Below, one piece after another: positions 35,917 to 48,478 of a stretch of 64,000 nt of DNA; within the stretch, counting starts at the first letter, position 1; each line of letters begins with the position of its first letter. The stretch spans positions 21,480,160 through 21,544,159 of the forward strand of contig NC_083601.1 in assembly GCF_029168945.1 (NCBI RefSeq), read 5' to 3'. Source of the DNA: Cannabis sativa (taxonomy: Eukaryota > Streptophyta > Magnoliopsida > Rosales > Cannabaceae). Both the position numbers and the translations under genes were made by a program. The notes beneath the pieces are model-generated. The model had not been told where the DNA came from. It saw only the letters and a list, made by a program, of their open reading frames with translations, and made no database searches.

Positions 35917-37539
35917 GTCTAATAACAATGTTCAGAGACGCATTCTAAGCCAATTGAAAATTAGAATCTTGGCAAATATTACGGTCGAGCTTCTTTTGTT
36001 ACAATATTTTTTTGGAGTTAATTTTAAAATTAAAATCAGTATAACAAAATGGTGAATCGGTGATTAATTAGTTTTGTCTTGAGGTGGCCTATAAATTAAA
36101 GCATTATTAGAGTTCTTCCAAATGTTTGTCTACTTTATTCTTAAAAAGTATCACTAAATTTTATATATTTTATTTTAAACTTTTACATTAAGAAACATTA
36201 ATTTTTTTTTGGAATTTTATGTTATTTAAATATTTATTTATTTATTAAATTAATGTATGTTTATATTACACATATATCTTTTTTAATATATATTATCAAA
36301 TTAACTTAATTTATATAAATAATTATGTTTTATTATATATTATTGCGGGGGGGGGGCTTTATGGGATATCTCATCCCTAGTAAATTAAATATAAATATGT
36401 GAAATCTAATATTTATTTAGACCATTAATATTATGATTATGATGCTCTTTAATCTCTTTTTATAAATTTAAATGGCCTTTGAGGTTGTTAAAATTCTTTG
36501 GAAAATTAAATATAGATTGTTTTTATTGGATTTATTAGTGGAAATTTTATTTCTTATATATATATTTTAATTTATCCATAACTCAATAATGAAATGAATT
36601 ATGGTATATTCACTGGAATTGATACTATATATCTTAATAACCTTAAAAACACAAAATACCTCATAGTTACCTACCCAAAACAAAAACAGAAATAACCCTT
36701 TACAATCTTAAACTTTGTAAGGAGAACATAGTATTTATTAAAATAATGATCAACTAGAATATTAATAGTATAATTTATCGCCTAAACAATACATGTCATA
36801 GTCAATTATACTATCTAAAAAAGTTTCAATATTTTATTTTTATTTTCCTACAAAGAATGGAATAAAAAAAGAAGTTTAGAACTAATTAAATAAAGTTATA
36901 GTTTAATATACCACGTTTCAAAGGGGTGAAATTAATAAAATAAAGGGCATGAAAAGTGTTTTAGATAGTAGCAAATGGCAATTAACTAGAGTGTTTGAAG
37001 GTACTAAGTTGCTTCTTCTATAGAAAAAAAATAGAAAAATAAAATAGATAATAATGAAAAAATAAAAAAGTCTTCTCACAAAAGGCCAACAGAGATTATG
37101 TCACCACACACATAAGCATCATAAAAAAGGGTCAAGTTCGTCATCAACAAAGTTTCATGGGTCATTTTCACACGTGTCATATCAAATGTCAAACCAGAAG
37201 AAAAGACTGAACGACATTCAAAACTAAGTAACGACTAACGCGTGGAGCTTGGTGGTTAGAGCCTTTAACCGCGGGGACTCATGCGACGCCGTTTTATATT
37301 GCTCCGACGACGTTACTTTCTCTTGCCCACCGTTTCATATTTTTATTTTATACGAGACAACTTATTTTTTTGTACTTGTACATTTTTTTGCTTATAAAAT
37401 TTGTATTTCACTTTTCCTATACGATATTCACAATCAAAATAAAATAATGTAATAATATAATAGAATAAATAGAAAATAGTCAAAATTAATATTTATAATA
37501 TGTTGTTATCCTTTTAAGTTAAGCTATAGTATATGATAA
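35917..37539. other. Intergenic DNA
   Basis: AT-rich, with a run of ten G at 36347-36356. A more GC-rich patch (37230-37330) has a G-box-like CACGTGT nearby but no supportable gene. Confidence 0.45.
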
Positions 37540-38770
37540 TTATTTTGTAAGATATATTTCAGTGTGAATAATTTCTAATAAAGATAGATTACGATTGATA
37601 GTCTTCTTTCTTATTTTAGTCAATTTTCCACGAGTGCAATTAACACAAGTAACACAACCATAATTATCAAGAGGAGGAAAAATTTTAGCTCGAAGTAATC
37701 GATCAATTCTTTGTTTGAAAATATAACGCCATCTATTATATATGTCATAATAATAAATATGTTTTCTTAATATAAGAGGACATGCTAAGGGAGTCAATAA
37801 CAATTTGTAAAGACCATCAGAATAAAAAAATTTAATAATTTTCAGTCAAACATAATGTCAACAATGTGATTGGCAAAAAATAAAAGAATATTTTTGTTTA
37901 ACTAAAAGCGGAAACGAAACTAAATTTCTATTAAAAGTAGGAACATAGAAGGTATATTATTCAAGACAATCTTAACTCTAAACTGTAATTGAAGAATAAA
38001 TTTGCCAACATAGTGAATATCAAGTCCAACATAAGTGCTCACTTTAAGTTTTGACTCCCTCTCACTTGACTTCCTAAGATCCCTTAGCCCCTGTTGTGCT
38101 TGCTTCTTTTATAATTTTTCTTATCCTTTGTTGGGCTTGAGTTGAGAAACATAGTGTTTTCCTCGGCTACATACTGAAAAATAAGATCACTGACACTTCA
38201 TGTGTTATTATATTATAAGTATGTTGTATGTTGTCTTGATAAGGCTAAAAGAGACAGAAAATGCATGAAGAGCACGATAAATAATGTAAGAGTCACAAAG
38301 ATGAATATTATGATCTTTCAACTTGGACTGAACATTCATAATTTTCAAAATAAAATCGCTCACTCCTTTTGATTCATCATACTTAATGGTTGTCATTTCA
38401 TCCATAAGATATCTAAGTTAGACATTTTCACTAATGTCATATAGTTATTTTTTTATAGCATTGAAAAACTATTTCGCATTTGTTGTGTCTGGAAAGTCAC
38501 TAAATAACTGTTAAGAAATAGAACTTTTCATAGCAATGCACTAAGACGATTTGACTTTTCTCATTGTGTATGGATAGTATTCTAGGCAACAGTGTTGATA
38601 TCAGTAAAATCAACAGTTTTTTCTTCTCGCAGGCATAAGTCCAAATTTATTATGCCAAAAGTAATTTTCACATCTTGTTTCTATGCCTTAAAGTTGGACA
38701 CATTTCGATTTCAGATGGAAGCATTATTGTTGTTCACGGAAAGAAGACCAAAAATTCAAAAACTTAAAAC
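37540..38770 (-). pseudogene. Decayed Ty1/copia gag-integrase fragment
   Basis: On the minus strand, 38208-38405 reads like copia gag (MTTIKYDESKG, VQSKLKDHNIHLCDS) and 37540-37803 like the gag-pre-integrase zinc region (RIDRLLRAKIFPPLDN, CVNCTRGKLTK, LLEIIHTEI). Between and upstream (to about 38770) are only broken pieces. No LTRs adjoin it. Confidence 0.7.
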
Positions 38771-39683
38771 TTGATCAAGTTATATGAGAAATGCAATTAG
38801 AAAATATTGTAGAGTCAATCAGTCATTATAAACTCCCCTTTGGGGTGAGAATATAACACACACATGACCTACCTTCATAAAATTAACAATAAAGAAAAAA
38901 TACATATCAATTAAGAATTTATTACATTTGGACAAATAAATTGTTGGGTTTTGTGCCCTAAATAAAACTCATTTCAATATAATCAAATTTACTTATTAAT
39001 AAAGATCAGAAATAACATTTTATGTTGCATGGTTCACATGATTTATTTCATGATTATATTTAATGTATAAATTCTATTAAGTCCAGAACATATGTATTTG
39101 TTAATGATTATAGTGTTGTCAGCACAGTGAAATATAATCATGATAATATGTTTGAAAGTTTCATCCCTGATTTGTCAGTTCACTGGATTTAGACTGGCAT
39201 GATAATCAGCGATAGGTATGCTTAGACCTTGGATAAGTGTTATGTCCTTCCCAGGGTATTGACAAAGTTTACCAGTATCGGATGTATGGAGTATACATCG
39301 GAAGGGACCGATATTGAACTTTGATTAGATATTGTAAGTGTCATGTCTTTGTGTGGCAAATTATGTAAATACTTTTGGTTTAGTATTTCTGCTTCAGTAT
39401 TGTATGTATTCCATGTGGTAATTTTCCAATTTTTAGTTCCCATTCGTTTCTTTTCGTATTGTCTATCTCGGGTTTGGGCTGTTGTGTTTTTACTATTGTT
39501 AATGGACTTGGACTTCATGAAATATAGCTCTAAGGGTGTTTTTCGTCTTTTTCACTAATTGGTAATAAATATCTTTTTACCATACTTTGATTTCACCCAC
39601 CTTGTCAATCAAACTATTCATCTTCCTAAGCCAAGGTCATCTTCTTCGTGGATCCCTCTGTGTATTGTGCTTACTGTGAAACA

Positions 39684-42600
39684 ATGGGCAAAAAGGCTGG
39701 GCGTCTTGTCAAAATGTCTGCATTGTCTGGTGATGGTTCGTCGTCCCCCTCGCCAACAGTGGAACCTCGCTTGTCTCCCACTAGGTCTGAATCGCCTCCA
39801 TGCACACCAAACCTAGGTAAGACTTCTTCTTCTGTAAGTCTTCCAAGACGTTTTACATGCTCCATGTCCATTCCTTTTGGGTCGCCTAAAGACCATCCTC
39901 CCCCATCTACCACGTTACCCAACCCTCTCCCTGAGTCTGACTCGTCTCAGCCCCCCTGTCGAAGCCAAAACCGAAAAGGAAAACTGTTTCCTCTGATGTT
40001 ACTCCTTCGTCAGTGTCTAAGAAAATGAAAACTCCTCAACCTAGTGTGTCTGAGCCAAACATAACTAATGCACCGTTTTACTCCAATGATAAGTTGCTTA
40101 GATTTCAAGAAAATGTTTGTCGTCGTCCACTGTGGCCTGAATATCGAGTTAAACTCAAGTACTTGTTAGGTTTTATGCCCTAAATAAAACTCCATTTCAA
40201 TGTAATCTATTTTATTCAACATCAATAAAGAAATAGAAGTATTTTTCATTCATTTGTGTATGTTTTGGTTCACTTTATCAATTGCTTGTCTATTTGATTT
40301 ATAAATTCATCTTAAACCCTTTTCACATACTTGATCATGTTTATTGTGCTGTCATCACATTGGAAAGTAAACATGACTATGTGAATAAAGTTTCCTAGAT
40401 TTATCAGACACAGGGTTTTACTGATATGATAATCTACAACAAGAGTTTACTTGTATTTGGAGAAATACTATGTTCTTTCCAAAACATTGGTTAAAGTAAA
40501 GCGCAGGTTGGATGCATGGAGTATGCATCGGAAGGGACCGATATTGAACTTTGACTTAGATTTAATTAAACTTACCGTAAAATCTATTCAAGTCAATATC
40601 GCCAAGTTGATCCTAGATCAAATGTTCTTAATCCTGTTATGATTAGGCTCAATCTTGAAAGGCTATTCGTGTTCTGTGATTTGTTAGTTAAGCCTACTTT
40701 TAGGTCAGGGTGATACGTACATTTTGGGAACACGGTAGTGCAATTGAGTGGGAGCGCTAGCATAAACATGGAATCTATAGCTTCTATCTGGCGAATAGTA
40801 AGCAAAGGATGATCTCCTTCGAGCTTGACCAAACGAACATAAATGGTGGAGTACTCATTTCACAAAAGCTGAAATATCATTTATACGGGGTCAAGTGTTT
40901 TAAGGATAAAATACATAGTAGGGTGTTACGGTAATCTAATCCCTTTACAGTGTAGATCATTCATATAGAGGATCATTGATCACATTAGGATTATAACAAT
41001 GGATAACTAATGATGCGTCTATATGGTGGAACATATAGAGCATTCTATATACTGAGAGTGCAATTCTAAGTTCTATGCGTGGATTCAACGAAGAATTAAT
41101 AAGTTAGTGAATTTTAGTGCTAAATTCTTGATCTACTTATTGGAAGCTCGGTTATATAGACCCATGGTCCCCGCACTAGTTGAGATAATATTGTTTGTAA
41201 GACTCATGTAATTGGTTTTAATTAATCAATTATAATTCACAAATTAGACTATGTCTATTTGTGAAATTTTCACTAAGTAAGGGCGAAATTGTAAAGAAAG
41301 AGTTAATAGGGGCATATTTGTTAATTATGATACTTTGTATGGTTCAATTAATAAATATGATAAATGACAATATTATTTAATAATTATTTATAGTTATTAA
41401 ATAGTTAGAATTGGCATTTAAATGGTTGAATTAGAAAATTGGCATTTTTGAGAAAATCAAATACAAAAGTGTTAAAATTGCAAAATTGCAAAAAGCAAGG
41501 CCCAAATCCACCAAGCCATGGCCGGCCACTTTTGTAGGAATTTTAAACTGATATTTTCATTATTTTAATGCCAAATAATTCAAACCTAACCCTAGTGGAA
41601 TGCTATAAATAGATAGTGAAGGCTTCAGGAAAATTACACTTCTGAATCAGAAAAACCTGAGCCTTCTCTTTCTTCCTTGGCCGCCACCCTCTCTCTCTCT
41701 TCTTCCTTTGAATTTCGAAATTACCTTAGTGATTAGAGTAGTGCCCACACACAGCAAGCAATACCTCAATCATAGTGAGGAAGATCGTGAAGAAAGATCA
41801 TCAGCAAAGGAGTTTCAGCATCAAGGATTCAGAGAAAGAGATCCAGGTTTAGATCTTGATAATACTCTGCTATAGAAAGGATACAGGGGTTAGAGATCTG
41901 AACGGAAGGAGTCATTTAATTCCGCTGCACCCAATGTAAGGTTTCTTAAACTTTATACGTGTTTATTTCATCGTTTTAGAAAGTTCTTATTTAGGATATT
42001 AATAAACATACTTGTGAGTAGATCTAAGATCCTGGTAAAATAAATTCCAACAGTACTTTCCTAGGATTAAGGAGTTAATTGAAAAACGTGGGTGGTCCTT
42101 GTCTGTTACTCATCTCCAACCCCCAAATGAGAACCTGGTCAGGGAGTTTTATGCCAACTTAGATGAGAGCATTCTAAATAAGAAAAGTCAGTTCCTCTAT
42201 CTTGCTGATATTAGAGGTAACAGGTTTCGGTTTGCCCCCTCAACAATTAGTTGTGTCCTGAAAATCAAAACCATCACCCATCCCACATTTAATGATGAGT
42301 ATAAGCCTGAGGTTAAGGATGTAGGTGCTGAAATTACTGGCAATCCCAACTTTGTTTGGAATGGAAAAGAGTTACCTGTCACAGTTCTCTCAGAGTTTTA
42401 CAGGGTCCTTCATAAAATTTCTATGTCCAACTGGTGGGCAAATTCACATATTTCCACGATCAACTACAACACAGCTAGATTTCTGTATGCCTTAGGCACT
42501 GGTGTGAGCATTGATCTTCCAACTCTCATGTATGATCGTATTATGAGTTCTGCCTCTGCCAAGAGTATCAAGCGTACCCTGCCTTATCCCAGCTTGATTA

Positions 42601-42902
42601 ACAGAGTTGTTAAATGAGGCTCTCCAGTTGTTTATGAGCAAGACAAATTGCTACCAGTACCAACCATTGGTAAGTCGTTTACTCTTGTGCATAGCAAACC
42701 ACTTCCACTGTCAGTCATGGATGTACCTGCTGCTTCCACTTCCTGGCAATCTCAGTTGATCACCTCAGTTACTGATCTGGCCACTTCCTATGCTCGTGAT
42801 CAACTCAGGCAACGTCGCTTTGAAAAATCAGTCATTGATGTTCTCACTGCTATGGCAAATGTCCTAAAGGAATCTGAAGCTTCTCCAGCTATTCATTCTT
42901 AG
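39684..42902 (+). pseudogene. Element B 3' ORF (plant transposon protein domain), broken and split by solo LTR C
   Basis: The frame opens with MGKKAGRL (39684), then a Ser/Pro-rich region, shifts frame in the C-run near 39955, and is interrupted at 40159-40163 by the solo LTR. The same frame resumes after 42057 (KELIEKRGWSLS) and runs to a TGA at 42615-42617, then on in frame to a TAG at 42900. The 42099-42617 part (FYANLDES, FRFAPSTIS, NWWANSHIS, ARFLYAL) belongs to the 'putative plant transposon protein' type and is distantly like the Ath1 downstream ORF. Several stops look like C-to-T changes. Function unknown. Confidence 0.7.
40164..42052 (+). mobile_element. Solo LTR C (same family as A), inside element B
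   Basis: 1889 bp, TGTTAGGTTTTATGCCC to ATTCCAACA, with a perfect TSD GTACT (40159-40163, 42053-42057). Collinear with the three pieces of A, including the block around GGAAGGGACCGATATTG and the 3' part with GCTGCACCCAATGTAAGG. Removing it and one TSD copy leaves the host ORF in frame, which shows the insertion hit a then-open reading frame. Confidence 0.92.
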
Positions 42903-43466
42903 GGGATTGTGTCTAGCTCCTCTGCTGATGGGTCTGACTAGAATAAGGCCTCTCCTGGCCTCTCTCCATCTCATGCAGCAATAGATCCATCTGCTGAATA
43001 AAGCCATCCACAGACTTCTGCAGACCTTCAAGTACCTTTATCTACTGATATTCAAGGTGCTCAGGTTGTATCTCCATCAGCTGGTCTTGAAAGGGAGATT
43101 GATTCATGGTTTGTGCAGGGTGCGAATATTGAGGCTGGTATCCAGGGGGAGACTTCGCATACTGCTATTGTCCAGGGGGAGCCTTCAAATGTGGCAGCTG
43201 TTCAGGGGGAGATTTCCACTGTGGCTTAGTCATCTGCTCCTGATGGTGGTGACTCGAGGATTCTTGGTTCCTGTGCTCCTCTGGTCTCTTATTCCAGCAG
43301 TGATTGATTATGGTCATCGAGGGGAAGTTATTTTACCTTTTGATAAACTTTGTACACAGAGTTAATATTTTGGGTGTGCTGTGTGTTTTTGTATGTTTGT
43401 GTATGTCTAAACATTTGTTTGTCTTTAAGTGTTTTGTCGTTGATCATAATTTGCCAAGGGGGAGAT
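42903..43466 (+). other. Element B 3' tail with CAGGGGGAG repeats and polypurine tract
   Basis: At about 43139-43215 three copies of a CAGGGGGAG-containing unit (about 36 bp) occur. Then a T-rich stretch leads to the true tract AAGGGGGAGA at 43456-43465. No intact gene. Confidence 0.6.
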
Positions 43467-44225
43467 TGTAAGTGTCATGTCTTTGTGTGGCAAATTAGGT
43501 AAATACTTTTGGTTTAGTATTTCTGCTTCAGTATTGTTTGTCTAACATCTTTTCTGTAGTTAGTTGCATCTGATTTCACTAAGTTCATTTTAGTGCCATG
43601 TCAGCTTTCTGCGTGTTTGTTAGTTTGTGCCAGCTGTAATTTGCTGGTTGGTTAGTTAGTCAGTTTTTATTATCTTTAGGATATAAATTCTGTTATATCT
43701 ATTGTTCTAACTAACTCTCTTTGGTTAGAATCATTTTCTTGATTCTTGCTCTACTAGGGCACAATATCTCTTTGTTTTGTTCTGTTGATTGCAGAGAGAG
43801 AATCCAGAGATCTTCCTGAGGTTGAAGATGGAGTTCGAATCTGCTTGATCTGAAGGGAGTTCAGATTACTATGCTGAAGGTGGTTCAGCTGTGTGTATGC
43901 TAAGTGTTCTTATGTACAGAGATCTTAATGAGTTTAGATCTCAAAGCTTGAGGTTGTTCAAGTGTTAGGTAACTTTGTATAAAAGTCAAATTAGATTACA
44001 TTGTTTGATTTGATGAATCAGAACTGGAATTTGTAATTGAATTGATTTTATAGTGGAAGTTACTGTACCCGGTTCAAGGGAACCCAAGCACTACTCGGTT
44101 GGAATGTGTTTCCAATCCAGAGGAAGCTTGTAAATTCTGTGTTCTTTGATTTTAAATTCTGTTCATAACATAGAATCAATCTGTAGAGAATTATCAAATA
44201 GATCTCGTAGTAATTAGGACTTTCG
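43467..44225 (+). repeat. Element B 3' LTR
   Basis: 759 bp from TGTAAGTGTC; the first 72 bases match 39333-39404 with about one difference (GGTAAATAC versus TGTAAATAC). A TATA-like GATATAAAT lies near 43679. Confidence 0.75.
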
Positions 44226-45530
44226 GATATGTTAAAATTTACCGTAATATCTATTCAATTCAATATCACCTAGTTGATCCTAAATCAAATGATCTTAATC
44301 TTGATATGTTTAGGTTCGATCTCAAGAGTATTATTCATGTTCTTTGATTTGTTAGTTAAGCCTACTTTTAGGTCAGGGTGATACGTACATTTTGGGAACA
44401 TGATAGTATAATTGAGTGGGAGCGCCAAACATAGATATGTTATCTATAACTTCTATAGGTATTTAGAAGTGAAACGTTTCTTTTGAGCTTGGCTAAACAG
44501 AGATAAATGGTTGAGTACTCATTTCACTTCGCTGAAATATCATTTATACGGAGCTAAGTGTTTTAAGGATAAAATACATTGAAAGGGTGTAACTGTAATT
44601 TAGTCCCTATACAATGTAGATCATCCATTAGAGGATCATTGATCAAATTAGGATTATAACAATGGATAATTAATAACGTATCTATATCGTGGAACATATA
44701 GAGCGTTCTATATGACTGAGAGTGCAATTCTAAGTTCTATGCGTGGATTCAACAAGGAATTAATAAGTTAGTGGATTTACTTGGTAAATTCTTGATCTGC
44801 TTATTGGAAACTTGGTTATATAGGCCCATGGTCCCCATACTAGTTGAGACCATACTGCTTGTAAGACTCAGTTAATTAATTTTAATTAATCAATTATAAT
44901 TCTAAAATTAGACTATGTCTAGTTTATGAATTTTCACTAAGCAAGGGAAAAATTGTAAGAAAAGAGATTCTAGGTTTTATTTGTTAATTAAGAGACTTTA
45001 TATGTCTAATTAATAAATATATTAAATGACAATATTATTTAATAATTAATTTTTAGTTATTAGATAATTGGAATTGGCATGTAAGTGGTTAAATTAGAAA
45101 ATAGGCGTTTTTGAGAAAATGGGATGGAAAAATGACAAAATGGCAAAATTGCAAAGTGGGCCCAATCCACTATCCATGGCCACCACACTTAGTGTATTTT
45201 ACCATTTATTTTTCTATTATTTTAATGCCAAATAAATCTAACCTAAACCTAGGTGGTTACCTATAAATAGGTAGTGATGGCTTCAAGAAAAAGATGATGC
45301 ATCTCATTCCTTCAGAGAAAATTCTAAGCTTTCTTTCCTATACCCTAGCCACCACTTTCCTTCTCTTTTCTTCTTCAATTTTCGAACCTTGAGTGAATGA
45401 GTGAGTGCCCACACACATCAAGTGGTATCTCAATCATAGTGTGGAATATTGTGAAGAATCCAATCAACAAGAACGAGAATCAGACTAAAGAAGGAGAGAA
45501 AGAGATCCAGGTTCAGATCTTAGTGATGCT

Positions 45531-46734
45531 TGTTGCGAAAATTATTAATTACTACGCAAGTGCACGCAATCAAGTAGTATACTCACGCAAGTGAGGTCGA
45601 ACCACAGAGAATTGGATTAATTACTAAACTATACTTATAATTCTATTTGGCAAATCAAAAGTATTTATGATTGAAAAAGGAAGAAAGAAATTCAAGAAAA
45701 TTAAAGAAACAAGTGAATATTAATCAAGATGAGAGATTAGGGAGGAGAATCCTGTTGTTAGTTTACCACAATTGTTAATGCCTAATTGCTATCCTTTTCT
45801 TGAAGTGAATGACAAATTATAAATTAACCTAACTCTTTTCAAATCTTTTAGGTTCTAAATCACATGTTCTTTAATTAATCTCTTAATTAAACTAACATGA
45901 AATCAGCATTAAGCAATAATCTAAATGTCACATAGGCTATGCAAATACTTTCGTTTCACATCAAAACCTAGATTATCTAATTTTAGCATTCTCAATTCTC
46001 ACTTTTCAGATTTTGAATTGAGATCATAAAACATGTAGAAGGTGATCAAGCTTACACATGGAATTAAGCACAAATATAGATAATTTCACAAATCAAGATT
46101 GAAGGAATGTCAATTAATCATTAACTAGGCAAAACTTAAAACAACATTCATCATCCTCCCTAAATAGGAGTTTAGTTCAAAACATCCATAATCAAATCCA
46201 TAATTAACATTGAAACAGAAAATAGCATAGAAAAATTAAAGAGAAGAGAAAGAACTAGTTGAAGCAATTGATCCGGGTCGCCACAAGCCGCTTTTCTAGC
46301 CTCCTTCTTTGTTTCTAGGGCTCCCAATCTGAATTATCCCTAATTTTCACGAGCTCTCTCTATTTAAACCAAGTCTTATCTTTAAAATTCGTGAAATTAC
46401 GAAACTGCCCAAAAATCTCGTCACTGGGGTCCCCGTCGCGACTGGCAATGCCCCCGTCGCGACGGGGTTAAACTTTGAAACTTCGAGATTTTCTCTGCCA
46501 GTTCCCGTCGCGACTAGCATGTTCCCTGTCGCGACTGGAACAGGCAGCGACACAATTTTTGGTTTTTCTTCTCGATTCTTTCACCACTTGTCCTCAATTC
46601 TTGTTCATACTTTTTTTAAACACTCGAGGACCTGAAACAAAAGAATCAACCATAAAATAGCCCTAAAACTAAAAACAAAGAGTGAAAACTAACCGAAAAT
46701 ATGACCCAAAACTTAGACTAATTTTAGCTTAACA
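45531..46734 (-). repeat. Element D 3' LTR
   Basis: Plus-strand reading TGTTGCGAAAATTATT to AGCTTAACA. All four GTCGCGAC palindromes are intact here. Confidence 0.92.
46361..46535 (-). promoter_or_regulatory. Element D LTR promoter: four spaced GTCGCGAC palindromes plus TATA-like box
   Basis: GTCGCGAC has centres at 46438.5, 46459.5, 46510.5 and 46531.5: spacings 21, 51, 21 bp. On the minus strand TTTAAATA (46361-46368) follows about 70 bp downstream. The 5' LTR copy is at 61641-61741 with the same spacing, but there two sites have decayed to GTCGTGAC and ATCGTGAC. Confidence 0.75.
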
Positions 46735-47539
46735 AATTCCCCCAAACTAGATTCTTACTCGCCCTCGAGTAAGATAAAAAAATAAATACAACTAACTACT
46801 AATTTACTAACTACGCTATGAGATAATCATAATACTACTGCCTCATGTGCTGTTCTCTTTCATTGCTCAAACTAGAATTTCAATTCTACCAACTCTAACA
46901 ATTAATTTAGATGCTCAATTTGTCACATACTGCACAAACACAAGATGACTTCACAATCGAAACAATGTTAAAATGGTTTTACTATTTCCAGCCATTCCAC
47001 TACCCGATAACTCATATGCTTGCATGCTTACCTCTCTCCACTAATGTTGACAACATCCTTTCGGAATCAATAGGGCTTTTTGAGGTTTAGAAAGTATGGC
47101 TTAGATATTTGGAAAATGAAAAATAATTTTGGCTAAAGATATCATAAGCACAAAAATAACTCACAAGCTTCTTCTAATTTCAAATTTCCCAAAGTGTTCC
47201 CATAACTAACCACGATTGAGAAATTTTTTTTTTCTTTTTTGTTTTCAACATCACTGAATTTTATTATTTTTCTTGAATCATGTTTTTTTTTTTCAGTGAT
47301 ATTGATCTTACCACATATCTCTTTTTTCTCAATCTTGCAAGTTTCTTTTTTTTTTCTTTTTTTTTTTCTATCTTCTCACGCACACCATGTATTTTGCTAC
47401 CCCAAACTAATTATATAGCTTATGATATCATTGATAAAATAGTGAGGACAAAATTAACAGTGTAGATACATATTTCGGTTCAACAGGTGAAGAACAAAAC
47501 AAGTTTAGGCTCAAGAGGGTTAACTAAGGATAATCATTT
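46735..47539 (-). other. Element D 3' noncoding region
   Basis: Minus-strand signals shared with Ath1: polypurine tract AGTTTGGGGGAATT (46735-46748); 7-bp stem hairpin TTACTCGAGGGCGAGTAA (46755-46772); the identical 23-nt block (47029-47051) running into GGTAAGC; and an internal AGTTTGGGG tract (47399-47408). Poly-T/poly-A runs at 47220-47370. No gene. Confidence 0.7.
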
Positions 47540-47544
47540 CATGG

Positions 47545-48413
47545 TGTTATAGTGAGATTTCTCTCACCTAGAAACTCGAGACCAGACCCCTCTTTGAAGG
47601 ACATGTGTATCCAGACTTCCAGTGAAGGCTGAAATGTCCAGGAGAGGCTTCTCGAAGTTTAGACCTCGCCCAGGATAAAACCAGCGAGGTATCGCGGATG
47701 CGACTTAATTCATACCGCATAACCGTAATCCTCATCATACAGGGTAGACCCAACTCGCATATGTCAGAACATGTGCGACTGCCTCCCTCTATACCTCCGC
47801 GGCAAGTATAGAGGCCAATGCCCTATGATGCAATTTTGGTCCCAATGACCCAATAGCCCTAACGGACCAATGTAAGTTCGCATGTCCAGATGTTACCAAT
47901 TTCAGCATGCGACGTCTGTAACGAGCGATCATCTAAGGACGCAGACGTTCCAAACGTACGTGCGACCCTACGAACTCAACAGACGGAACACGAACGGTCA
48001 ACTCGCAGATGCGGAGGACGCATACGTTGATGAGTTCAGTAACTGTCATATACTTATTAATGTTAACGTTGTCTGAGTTTAATCATGACAATTTAATGTG
48101 TAAATAATGGATTAACAATAAATGTGATCCTCATGTAACCGATTGGGCACCTGCTTTGTATATAAAGGGGTGATCCACCGTGAAAATGCAGCTACGAATC
48201 CCTTGCTACAGTGGACTAAGCAGAACAAAATCTGACTGAACCACTATATTTCATTGTCTTCTGTATATTTTCCAGCTCTATTGTCTGTTATCGCATTCCT
48301 ATTGGAGTACTCGCTGTTTTAGGTTGAATACTCGCATTTATCATCTCTCTAACAATTCTATCTTTTACCAGCTAAATTACACTTCTTGGTGTTGTGAAAT
48401 TCTAGTAACAACA
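47545..48413 (+). repeat. Element E 5' LTR
   Basis: TGTTATAGTGAG to AGTAACAACA. TATATAAA at 48159-48166 predicts a start near 48190. A 9-bp stem hairpin (47786-47814, CCTCTATAC/GTATAGAGG) lies upstream in U3. Confidence 0.95.
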
Positions 48414-48415
48414 TT

Positions 48416-48433
48416 TGGCGCCGTCTGTGGGAA
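48416..48433 (+). other. Element E primer binding site
   Basis: TGGCGCCGTCTGTGGGAA, two bases after the LTR end. This form is usual in Tat/Ogre elements, which are generally assigned tRNA-Arg as primer; not checked here. Confidence 0.8.
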
Positions 48434-48478
48434 ACTCTGATTGTAAGAGTTTATTTACCTCAAAGAACATCACTCAAC

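Larger units (their letters stand above)
39333..44225 (+). mobile_element. Element B: internally deleted LTR retrotransposon, copia-like, inside solo LTR A
   Basis: TSD GATAT (39328-39332, 44226-44230). The left LTR is only a fragment, TGTAAGTGTCATG... (39333-about 39404), and the full right LTR is 43467-44225. The polypurine tract AAGGGGGAGA (43456-43465) is of the copia type. PBS, gag and pol are deleted; what is left is an ORF region downstream of pol (39684-42902). The final dinucleotide is CG rather than CA, probably a point mutation. Confidence 0.75.

Noticed and set aside
36347..36356. Run of ten G
   Set aside because: A single homopolymer without nearby conserved signals.
47568..48076. 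60-64-codon frames in both LTRs of element E
   Set aside because: Lie in U3, no domain, duplicated with the LTR.
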